Assembly (NCBI RefSeq): GCF_019430945.1
Contig: NZ_JAHYCB010000008.1
Coordinates: 1 to 64,000, forward strand
DNA: 64,000 nucleotides
Origin: Neorhizobium populisoli
GTDB taxonomy: Bacteria > Pseudomonadota > Alphaproteobacteria > Rhizobiales > Rhizobiaceae
Reading direction: 5' to 3'
Part shown: one piece after another, positions 10,601-17,635 of the stretch
Position numbering within the stretch: the stretch's first letter is position 1
How the letters are laid out: every line of letters begins with the position of its first letter
Position numbers and translations under genes: made by a program
The notes under the pieces: generated by a model
Told to the model about the DNA's origin: nothing
Seen by the model: the letters and a program-made list of their open reading frames with translations, nothing else
Database searches by the model: none

Positions 10601-10747
10601 TTCAAAGATGAAGTGGCTGGGGTCCGCGTACTTGTCGACGGTCGCGTTCCAAATGCCGCGATCGAAATCATTTTCATGGCTAGCGTCGACCCAACGCTGG
10701 CGTTTAGCCTGCAAGTTACCCAACCAATCCTGGAAAGTATCAGTCAT
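7652..10747 (-). CDS. sacsin-like GHKL ATPase with degenerate HNH-like C-terminus
   Basis: A protein of about 1031 residues. The N-terminus is a GHKL ATP-binding domain of the sacsin type: FELLQNAEDA (Asn53), FEHDGRPF (Asp76) and a glycine-rich lid KIGCFGIGFKSVY (102-114). The long middle is unassigned. Near the C-terminus, two CxxC pairs (Cys927/930 and Cys966/969) frame a segment spaced like an HNH endonuclease, but the expected catalytic His residues are replaced (EAVEC, CPTCS). It may bind zinc or DNA without cutting. The open frame extends to 11092, but that part overlaps the helicase gene. ATG 10747 starts 2 bases after the helicase stop codon and directly precedes the ATPase domain. 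It is the third gene of a sigma-like/helicase/ATPase operon. Confidence 0.83.
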   Translation of the reverse strand: MTDTFQDWLGNLQAKRQRWVDASHENDFDRGIWNATVDKYADPSHFIFELLQNAEDAAASWVRFELQPDRIIFEHDGRPFNRYDIEGITGIGNTTKLDDGHKIGCFGIGFKSVYVVTERPEVHSTIEGCPLAFAIDKLVVPRLIGSNHVEPTTQIVLPLRADRAALAIDRARDGLIASGARSLLFLRHIQQLEWIDGERRGTAKVVDSGGSIRSIESTMPDGRPKLDRYLVLARGVEHEVNRKQYEVKAAFKLNGSGDLVAEEAPTRLMVFFETEELTGLHFTIHGPFQLTDNRGNIKRDDPWNTELVDAIANMVADALPDLRERGMLKRGVLDLLPNAVDELPPTFAPMLATITKKFAEEDLIPVHGGGFTKIRNAIRGPADLRDLLGEMGLAEFCNRANRRWIVVALRNSRADHFISTLKIEDFSPADFFASFRHVFGAQTLFAESDKLWRSCGLKWFGQRSDEQVQLFYLALDAAQKAQRPSISISDISFVRLEDGRYYSPRHAVFAPPDSDLESEVDQGELYLVKKSLIRLGRGRGKEVEQFLRRVGVRDIDERAFLNAILRTRYRDESPRPNREQHLQHMRRFLRWWKETKDIGLFNGLSFIRAGVEAGYYKPHGVYFGSPYQDSPLSKVYDGTIADRNRAALWEGYRSLSRIDLMAFLEACGVERQLMVLSSRISYGHPNFSYLRHNWGGARHTGTGVDVDYRIDQLAALLKRRDPQISKLVWEASRQGGATAMVARYSPNQQYAAHKAPSSMGHILREVPWIPTKDGSLRKPNEITSVDLAKGFSVGGNEDWLRAIGFGEQERLRSEHGKARREAGELIGLAPELIDRLNGLSPEALATLSADMMRTIDSGMLEPVEFPVRETGNASRRTERLSARAKAAPAKTYEVRARSVRTSNAESHKVARTYLEDQYTNPLEEMVCQGCHDKMPFNRPDGSPYFEAVECLDSLPQEQPENHLALCPTCSAKWRHANPITDAKLREKIAAAEAPEISVELAGESVRLRFTQVHLNDLRTIGDILSLTSRSR

Positions 10748-10748
10748 A

Positions 10749-13700
10749 TCAATGCTCCACTCGCAACGTTCCCGAGGCGACGCGACGCGGCAAGATATCC
10801 GCCCGCCGTTCTGCCATGGTGAGACTATCGAGCGACTCGCGGCAATCTGCATTTGCCCGTGCCAGCTGGCCCGTCCGCATACGTCGAATCCGCTCTTCCG
10901 ATGCGGCGGCAAGTTGCTCTTCAAGAATTGCCACGCGGGCTCGGTGGCTCGCTTCCAAGCTATCTCGCCGGAAGCGCGCGATCTCACTTGCTTCAGCAAT
11001 GTGGGTTGCTCGGCGCCGTGTCCACATCTCGTGGTGCCAGCCTTCAAGACCTTCGATTTCTGAACTGCTTGGCGGCGCGACGTCCGAGGCATCGTGAGCC
11101 CTTGTGAAAACGTCCATAAATGCCGCCGCGACCCGCGGATCCTCGACGACAGGGACCAGCATCGCGTCTTCGCGAAGCCCGCGCATTTGCCACTGATAGA
11201 TTGCGAAGGGGTGTTCCCCTGCAGGCAATGCGGCGTCAGTTATTCGCAAGGTCACGAGAACCTCCTCGTCACTGGCAAACGACCGCGCCGCCGCCTGGGT
11301 TAGTGGGTGAACCGGTGTGATGAAGGAAAGCGACCGGTCTTCGTTGGCGGCCTCACGGTCGAATGTAAGAGCGAGCGTCTGTTGGTCACCTCGCAACCAT
11401 GTTTCCCATTCGCGTTCGGCAAGGCTAAGACGCGTTCCACGGGTGCGTGGCGGTACAAGCCGACGGCGGGCATCTGCCGACAGTCGCAGGCTCTTGATGG
11501 GCCCCTGTCCGCTGATGGGATTGCGACCGACATCAAGTTCGCGCTCGAGATGAAGCCCGACTAAGCGCTCAATCGCTGCCGGCTCGAGCCAGCGGCTTGA
11601 TGCCTCAGCAATCTCGTCGTTCATACGGGTGCGCTCGATACGGACACCAAACAACTCAGCTTCTCGCTCCTCAAGTGCATCGGTTTCGATAATCTGGCGG
11701 ATCTCGTTATCTGCAAGCTGCTGCAAGCGCGCCTGGCGCTCCTCGTCGGTCAGCCGGAAGTCGTCTGCCACCGCTTGTAAACGACCGGCGATCTCGCCAA
11801 GGATCGCCTCACTACCGCCGATGGCCCGTTCGAAAACGCCTATCCGCAATAGGCAGCGTTGGAAGATATCGAAATCGACCGTACCTGGCGTGACGAAGTT
11901 GTAGATCGCAACCGTTTGGCTCTTCTGGCCGTAACGATCAATTCGACCGATCCGCTGCTCGATCCGCATAGGATTCCAAGGGATGTCAAAATTAACGATC
12001 GCGTCGCAGAACTGGAAATCCAGGCCCTCGGATCCGACCTCGGATGAAAGGAGGACATCGATCGCATCCGGATGCTCAGGGGCAAGCGCGAACGCCTTAC
12101 GCAAAGATCGCCGCTCGTCGTCGGGGATGCCGCCATGAATTAGGCCTATCCGCACGCCTCGGGAGCGCAAAGCCTCGTCAAGATAAGCCAGCGTGTGCCG
12201 GAATGAGCTGAACGCTAGCAGGCGCCGATTGGGCATACCGGCCTTCTGACCGACGATGTTGAGGAAAGCGGCGAGCTTGGGGTCCTCATCCGACAAGTTC
12301 TTCGCTCGCGCAACCAGCGCAGCAATTTCGGAGCGAACGGACGCAACGTCATCGTCGCCATGATCTAAAGCGTCGCTATCGATCTCAGCAAGTTCGAGGT
12401 CGCTCAGTCGGCGAGACAAAATATCTTCCAGAAAGGGTGCAAGCCCATGCAGTGAACTCGCCGCTTGTCGCCGAATTGTGGTCATGAGAAAGCCGAGGGG
12501 ACCGGCGCCGTGGGTGCGCAGATAGATGGAGCGCTGCAATGCCAACAGGTCGTCGTGAACGCCCTGCTGCTCCGGGGTGAACGGAACCTCGACAGTGCGC
12601 GCCTTGCGGCTGGTGAAGTTGCCGATATCGCGTCGCCGGGTGCGGCTGATCATAGTCGAAAAGCTGTGGAGACCTTCTGCTGGGCGGATGAGGCGAACCC
12701 TATCATCATCTGTCGCCGCAGTTCGTGTGGAGGACACCAGGTTACGGTACTCCGGCGACGGCGCAAGCATGACACGGCCCCAAGCAGTGGCGGCAGCCTC
12801 GCCCAGATGCGCAATAACCTCATTCTGCCAGCCGGGAGCTGCGCCCCGGATCGCGGCGATGGCGGCGTTGATCGTTTCGTTTGGTTCGGCCATCCGCTCG
12901 AATGTCGGACGGTCGATGACAAGGTCGGGGCGAAGTAGATTCAAAAGGGAGAACAGGTCACCGGTCCCGAGCTGCACCGGCGTCGCGGTAATGAGCACGA
13001 CCGCTTCTGCTTCGTCAGCGAGAATCCTCAATCCCTGGTGAAGCCCGGTATCGCTATTACGTGCGTTGTGCGCCTCATCCACGATCAGGAGGTCGAACCG
13101 AGGCGGCGTGTCTAGAGTGCTTAGACCGGGCCCTCGATCGGCGCCCCGCTGAGGATAGCCCTGCAGGAGATTATCATTAACAAGCGAGAACGGAAGGATC
13201 GCGCGAGAATAGCGGTCGGGCCATTCGCCCTCAAGATCGGTCTGATCGAGGCAGTAGCGCAACTCATCGCTGCCCAGCGTTACAAACTCCTCATCAAAGC
13301 GCCGCATTTCACGATGCCATTTCTCCTCGGCGACTAGAGCCTTCGAGCAAACGATCAGAACAGAGCGCAAGGGACGACGCGCCTGCAATTCTCTCAACAG
13401 CAAGCCAGCTTCAATGGTCTTCCCGACACCCACCTCGTCGGCAACCAGCAAACGCGGCCGGTCGGCGCGGATAAACTTGAGCACTGGCCGAAATTGATAG
13501 GGTATGAAGTCGATACGCCCAGCCTGCAATGAGTAGAGATTGGCGATGCTCGGTTCGGCTAGCTGGAGTGCGGTCAAGCGCGCGTTAAACTCGTCTAAGG
13601 TCGCGCGCACGGCACCGGGGGTGAGGTCGGCGCGGACAACCTGGCTGAGGTAGAGTGTCTCTAGGCGACCGTCGATGAAGACGCTCAGGCGGGTTTCGCG

Positions 13701-13958
13701 GTTGCTCGGCGTGATGCCTGTAATGACACCGATCCGCGCGGTATCGGAGCGCAAAGCAACGGTTTCGCCGATCCGAAGCGGTTGAGCAGTCTCCATTCCT
13801 GAGACGCGGGCGGCGATAAGCTCGCGCACCTTCTTCTCGAGAGCATCTACATCGACGCCATTGGCTCGCGCGGTTTCAACTATCTCTTCGTCGCTGGCGT
13901 CGAGGATGCCTTCTGCAATCAGTGCGAGGATCTGGTCGGATTCAAGGGGTGTCGTCAT
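10749..13958 (-). CDS. SNF2/RapA-like DEAH-box helicase
   Basis: A protein of about 1069 residues (three more from the ATG at 13967). It has a full SF2/SNF2 motor: Walker A in DEVGVGKT, DEAH box in LLIVDEAH, motif III in ITATP, and motifs V/VI in SSEVGSEGLDF and QRIGRIDRYGQ. The N-terminal 100 residues include a small beta-barrel-like region; the C-terminal 350 residues are unassigned. It resembles helicases of the DrmD type used in restriction-like defence, but no DISARM methylase, DrmA or DrmB lies nearby. ATG 13958 overlaps the previous stop codon as ATGA, pointing to coupled translation. It is the middle gene of the three-gene operon and would supply translocation on DNA or RNA. Confidence 0.85.
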   Translation of the reverse strand: MTTPLESDQILALIAEGILDASDEEIVETARANGVDVDALEKKVRELIAARVSGMETAQPLRIGETVALRSDTARIGVITGITPSNRETRLSVFIDGRLETLYLSQVVRADLTPGAVRATLDEFNARLTALQLAEPSIANLYSLQAGRIDFIPYQFRPVLKFIRADRPRLLVADEVGVGKTIEAGLLLRELQARRPLRSVLIVCSKALVAEEKWHREMRRFDEEFVTLGSDELRYCLDQTDLEGEWPDRYSRAILPFSLVNDNLLQGYPQRGADRGPGLSTLDTPPRFDLLIVDEAHNARNSDTGLHQGLRILADEAEAVVLITATPVQLGTGDLFSLLNLLRPDLVIDRPTFERMAEPNETINAAIAAIRGAAPGWQNEVIAHLGEAAATAWGRVMLAPSPEYRNLVSSTRTAATDDDRVRLIRPAEGLHSFSTMISRTRRRDIGNFTSRKARTVEVPFTPEQQGVHDDLLALQRSIYLRTHGAGPLGFLMTTIRRQAASSLHGLAPFLEDILSRRLSDLELAEIDSDALDHGDDDVASVRSEIAALVARAKNLSDEDPKLAAFLNIVGQKAGMPNRRLLAFSSFRHTLAYLDEALRSRGVRIGLIHGGIPDDERRSLRKAFALAPEHPDAIDVLLSSEVGSEGLDFQFCDAIVNFDIPWNPMRIEQRIGRIDRYGQKSQTVAIYNFVTPGTVDFDIFQRCLLRIGVFERAIGGSEAILGEIAGRLQAVADDFRLTDEERQARLQQLADNEIRQIIETDALEEREAELFGVRIERTRMNDEIAEASSRWLEPAAIERLVGLHLERELDVGRNPISGQGPIKSLRLSADARRRLVPPRTRGTRLSLAEREWETWLRGDQQTLALTFDREAANEDRSLSFITPVHPLTQAAARSFASDEEVLVTLRITDAALPAGEHPFAIYQWQMRGLREDAMLVPVVEDPRVAAAFMDVFTRAHDASDVAPPSSSEIEGLEGWHHEMWTRRRATHIAEASEIARFRRDSLEASHRARVAILEEQLAAASEERIRRMRTGQLARANADCRESLDSLTMAERRADILPRRVASGTLRVEH

Positions 13959-14485
13959 TTTGTCCATCCAGTCTTGAATTGGCGTCGAAGCGTTCGGGTC
14001 ATACGGCGGCGAGCCGTGTCGTAGCCGGTTGCGTCAAGGCCAAGCTGGTCGAAGGCTTGCTTCCGGCTGGTTTGCGTTAGGATATGGTCGAAGACGCCGA
14101 GAGCCGGCGGATCGTCTACAAGTGCCGCGCGCATGCGAGTAGCGAGATCACTGAAATCGAAATCCAGGTGTCCCGCCGTCTCACTGGTTTTCTCATCGTC
14201 ATCGCCGATGAGCGGCTCGCGCATGTCCTCGCGACGCCATTGGCTTGCGATGCTACGCATCACCTGTGACAGGAAGGGGTGGAGGCTAAGGTCAGCCGGC
14301 CATGGCCGATCCCCCGACAGGACTCGCGCCAAGGCCTCATTCAATAGGTCGGAAGCATCACGGCGGGGCACGCCACGCACCCAAGTCTCGGCGATCGCCG
14401 CCAAGCGCACGATATCGGCCTGCCGCTGACGGTGCAGCAACCGGGCGACTTCCTCACGTGAAAGATTTTCGACCTCGTCTGACAT
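13955..14485 (-). CDS. sigma-70-like (ECF-type) protein heading helicase operon
   Basis: A 176-residue protein resembling ECF sigma factors. Residues about 40-85 look like region 2 (DLLNEALARVL, then SQVMRSIASQWRRE), and the last 35 residues look like region 4 (AFDQLGLDATGYDTARRRM). The helix-turn-helix core is less conserved than in true sigma factors, so it may be a dedicated regulator or a DNA-binding component of the system rather than a general sigma factor. It is the first gene of the operon and its TGA stop overlaps the helicase ATG. A sigma-like protein controlling a defence-type operon is unusual. Role in regulation is inference from family resemblance. Confidence 0.72.
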   Translation of the reverse strand: MSDEVENLSREEVARLLHRQRQADIVRLAAIAETWVRGVPRRDASDLLNEALARVLSGDRPWPADLSLHPFLSQVMRSIASQWRREDMREPLIGDDDEKTSETAGHLDFDFSDLATRMRAALVDDPPALGVFDHILTQTSRKQAFDQLGLDATGYDTARRRMTRTLRRQFKTGWTK

Positions 14486-14585
14486 GAGTCCTTCTCACTG
14501 TCCTTTGCTAACACTGCGCCGCTGGGCAGTAAAACGGGAAGGGACTCCACGATATTTTTGAGAGGCAGGCGACCCCAAGCATAAA

Positions 14586-14616
14586 AACGGGCTCGAGATT
14601 TGCTCTCGAGCCCGTT
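14586..14616 (-). terminator. intrinsic terminator of the small membrane protein gene
   Basis: A perfect 13-base inverted repeat (AACGGGCTCGAGA and its complement) with a 5-base loop. Read on the minus strand it is followed by TTTTTAT, a classic intrinsic terminator. It lies 46 bases after the stop of the small minus-strand gene and supports that gene being real. Confidence 0.85.
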
Positions 14617-14662
14617 GCCAACCTTCGTGGTAGTGCATATCATAAGTTGCTATTCAGTCGTA

Positions 14663-14929
14663 CTAGCCAGAACGGTCGAGATAGTGGGCGCCCTTGTAAA
14701 TGTAATACAAGGCAAGAAAGCTGATAGAGCAGTAGTAGGGCACTTCAAGCAGTCGGAATATTTCAATCCCCGACACATTGGACCAGTATTTCACCGCATT
14801 CACGGCACTATAGATACCGATAAATACCCAGAATGCCGCAAACGCGGAAGCGCGAAATCGAGACATCATCTCATTTTCCTCTTCGTTAGCGGGCACAAAA
14901 TTCATCTCATTTTTTTCGACGTCGATCAC
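14663..14929 (-). CDS. small two-TM membrane protein
   Basis: An 88-residue protein with an acidic N-terminus (NEEENEMM) and two hydrophobic spans, roughly residues 28-50 and 62-80. I recognise no family. The predicted start is a GTG at 14929; an ATG at 14905 (MNFVPANEE) is a fair alternative. The gene is divergent from the HTH/Nudix-like gene with only 31 bases between them, and a strong terminator follows it, so it is expressed on its own. Small two-TM proteins in such islands are often membrane-disrupting effectors or their controllers. That role is only a guess here. Confidence 0.6.
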   Translation of the reverse strand: MIDVEKNEMNFVPANEEENEMMSRFRASAFAAFWVFIGIYSAVNAVKYWSNVSGIEIFRLLEVPYYCSISFLALYYIYKGAHYLDRSG

Positions 14930-14960
14930 AGGGCATCAATAAAGGTCACGGGGTAAAGCG

Positions 14961-16403
14961 ATGTCATCTGGGCCAGGAAGACCCTCTCGAACTCCACCAA
15001 CACGACTTGGTCGTTTGATGCTGGCGTTACGGGTATCACTGCATGAACGCCGGTCGATGCTCGAAAGGAAGCCATCGTTTCGTCAGCTTTTATCAAGCGC
15101 CAAAGACGGCCAATCCAGCTCGCCCGATATCGACCCGGATGACTTGAAAGAGTTGGTTCGACGAATTCAAATCGGCGACGATCCTGTAAGCCGTGAACTT
15201 GCGGCCGTACTTGTCCGTGAGGTTGGGGGCTATCAAACGTCTCATGAGACGATCAAGCGGATTGAGGTGGGGTCAAAAATCAAAGCCCCGCGACCGGAAC
15301 TGCTGAAAGCGATGTTCTTGGCTTATGGTCTAACCGATGCCGAAGCCGCAGACGTTGCAGAATATTTGATCTCAGGTCAAAAGGCGGGAAACCCTCATTT
15401 GCATTCCGCGACAGGTGCTGGCGCAATCTTGGCGGTAGCTGAATTTGGCCCTCAAGTTGCGAACGCTGAACGGATAGGATCCGACTGGATGACCACTTGG
15501 GTAGAGGTTCGCAAGGCTGATGAAGGCGGCTTCGAACCGCACGAAGTGGAAGTCATCGTGAAAGATGAAGAGGTGAATCCGCCAAAGAACTTCAAAAGGC
15601 TTGCCACCTTGGCCGCCCAACAAAACGAGGAGCGCCGCAAAGCGGGTGCCGGTGGGGTCTGGTCAGATAACCCGACCCTGTGCTTAGCCGAGATTCCGGA
15701 TGATAGCGCCACTGAAGTGTTCGAGGTCCAACCTACATCCGTTGTCGATAGTATCGCAGAGGATCGGGACGAGCGCTTGACCATGACGCTTCATCTAAAA
15801 AAATCTACCTATCGCTACAACGTCATCGCAAAGCAGGAAGCTGGTGCATCCGAGCGGTGGAATACTCTCCAGAAACTGTCCTTTCCACCGACGCCAGTGC
15901 CACATCTTGCTTCCGGCGTCGGCATCTGCATCAATGTGGTTTGCGACAATGGGGCCTCGATTGTTGTTGGTAGACGATCGCTCAATGAAACCTTCCGCAA
16001 GGGCGAATTCGATATCGCTGTCGTCGAAGGTATCCGACCAACCGCGGATGTTGCAGAGGGAAAAATCGATGTCCAAGCAGTGGCCAGGCGTGCGTTAACG
16101 GAGGAGTTAGGCTTCGGTCGAGGACAGCCGCCGGAGGTCTGGTCATCGCTACTCAACCGGCTCGTGGTTTTCGAGTTTGGTGTCGATCTTGAATACTATC
16201 AATGGAATTTTCTCGCATTCGCCGACACGAAGTTGAGCTTTGCCGAAATTGATGGCATGTGGCGAAAAGCGAAAGACCGAAAAGAGAACACAGGTCTTCG
16301 AGCGGTTCCAAATGATCGCGATTCCCTGACGCAATTTTTCATGGGTCAACCTATATGGTCGGCTGGAATGGCCTGCGCCCAGCGCACATTCGACTATTGG
16401 TGA
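14961..16403 (+). CDS. protein with helical DNA-binding-like N-terminus and degenerate Nudix domain
   Basis: A 480-residue protein. The first 140 residues are helical and include a segment like a helix-turn-helix (YQTSHETIKRIEVGSKIKAPRPELLKAMFLAYGL, about residues 92-125). The C-terminal 180 residues look Nudix-like: the signature appears as AVARRALTEELGF where the consensus has REUXEEXGU, so the first Glu is Ala and the upstream Glu of the box is also displaced. Hydrolase activity is therefore doubtful; it may sense a nucleotide ligand. It is divergent from the small membrane protein gene and could regulate it. A fusion of a DNA-binding region with a Nudix-like sensor would fit a ligand-controlled regulator (inference). 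Start ATG 14961 has only a weak ribosome-binding site. Confidence 0.62.
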   Translation: MSSGPGRPSRTPPTRLGRLMLALRVSLHERRSMLERKPSFRQLLSSAKDGQSSSPDIDPDDLKELVRRIQIGDDPVSRELAAVLVREVGGYQTSHETIKRIEVGSKIKAPRPELLKAMFLAYGLTDAEAADVAEYLISGQKAGNPHLHSATGAGAILAVAEFGPQVANAERIGSDWMTTWVEVRKADEGGFEPHEVEVIVKDEEVNPPKNFKRLATLAAQQNEERRKAGAGGVWSDNPTLCLAEIPDDSATEVFEVQPTSVVDSIAEDRDERLTMTLHLKKSTYRYNVIAKQEAGASERWNTLQKLSFPPTPVPHLASGVGICINVVCDNGASIVVGRRSLNETFRKGEFDIAVVEGIRPTADVAEGKIDVQAVARRALTEELGFGRGQPPEVWSSLLNRLVVFEFGVDLEYYQWNFLAFADTKLSFAEIDGMWRKAKDRKENTGLRAVPNDRDSLTQFFMGQPIWSAGMACAQRTFDYW

Positions 16404-16559
16404 TGACTGAAGCCGTGAGCAACTATTCAGAGAGGCCTCATGCAACTGCTCGAAAAAGCCCGAATTCGGACGGTGTGACGATACAACCTTGCGACTGGCC
16501 GGGCCATGGCAGCGTCCATGCCATATGTTCGAGGTACATACAACGTCGCAGTATGCCAA

Positions 16560-16945
16560 ACGCCGCCTCTCGATTGCGCCAGGCCGAAAACCTGTCGGCG
16601 GTGCTGCAGGCGACCGTCGCCCGCGATACTTGGAACGAGATTTCCGTCCTGCAGCACATGCGCTGGCTTGGCCGGTTGCATGCCGCGTCGATCCTGCGGG
16701 AAGCCGGGATCACCACCGGCGCTCATCTTGCCGCCATGAATCTCTGCCTCAAAACCATTCGGTCGACCGGCGGCGGAGCCGCGATCGCGAGACGCGGCTG
16801 CTGGCCATCGTCCACGGCCTTCTGGCGACCGCCGAGATCGGCATGAAAGAACATGACCGGCTGACGCTTGCGAAAACGATTATGGACCGAAACTGGAGGG
16901 GCGGCGGACGTCGTCGAAATTGCCGGAGCTGGTCGTGAGGAGCTC
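16560..16945 (+). pseudogene. DUF1612 (RHE_PE00001-type) plasmid protein remnant
   Basis: Three fragments in shifting frames match a DUF1612 family protein, common on rhizobial plasmids: LQHMRWLGRLHAASILR, then IVHGLLATAEIGMKEHDRL, then RTSSKLPELV. The order is that of the family, but at least one frameshift (about 16770-16800) and the missing N-terminus make it a relic. It shows that plasmid-derived DNA contributed to the island. Confidence 0.7.
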
Positions 16946-17635
16946 GTCGTTCCGGTCGTCGCTCTTCTCGCAATCTCCGGGGTATTCGGGATCTTCGGAA
17001 GTTTTCTGAACGCGGACTAATCTCTGGCAAGCGCGCTTGTTGTCGTCTCCGCACTTCTGTGCTTTTTGTTCCTGTTCGTGGTGGCCGATACATGAACCGG
17101 CACGCATGGCATTTCGGTCGCAAAGGAACCTGCGAGCATGCATCGCCACCACCGCGACCGGCCTTTGGCAAACGACAGGAGCGGCCAAAGACAGACAAGA
17201 CCTTCGAGGCGGCCTCCTCAGAGCAGCCGCTGGACCTCTACGACTTCGCCCTGGCGCGGATGACCACTCTTTGCGCTGAGGATCTCGCAGGTTCTTTCCG
17301 CGAGCTTCTTGTCCGTTTGGAAGTTAGGCCCCGTCAGGAACTCTCGAACGCGGAAAAGGCGTCAGCCTCCTCACGTCGGGAAGACCACAGAGCAGCTCTT
17401 CTTGATTGCCGAGGCGGAAGGCTTTTCGGTCGCTATGAAGTTTCCGGCCAAGCATTGCCGCCACGTCGCGCGACCCTTGGAAAACGTCAGCAACAGTCGG
17501 CGTTCCTGACAGGGGGCCATCGTTGAATACTTCCTTGGGCGGCGCGCAAGATTATTTGCTTGCTTGCATCCGCCCCATATTGACATGCACAAAACCTTAA
17601 GTTGTTATTTGCTCGGTAGGGCAAGGAGTGGCAAC
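16946..17635. other. degraded region, no intact gene
   Basis: About 690 bases following the DUF1612 relic. Short open frames exist, one with LYDFALARMTTLCAEDLAGSF, but none has a convincing start, length or family match. I regard it as decayed plasmid-type sequence. An AAGGAG at 17623-17628 is the ribosome-binding site of the next gene. Confidence 0.45.

Noticed and set aside
10748..11092. N-terminal extension of the sacsin-like protein
   Set aside because: The open frame reaches 11092, but these codons overlap the C-terminal end of the helicase gene and read as low-quality sequence. The GHKL domain begins right after ATG 10747.
10749..14485. DISARM system
   Set aside because: The SNF2 helicase resembles DrmD, but no DrmA, DrmB, DrmC or methyltransferase gene is present in the neighbourhood.
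15372..15784. Minus-strand frames over the HTH/Nudix gene
   Set aside because: They are shadows of the 480-residue gene with no ribosome-binding sites or family motifs.
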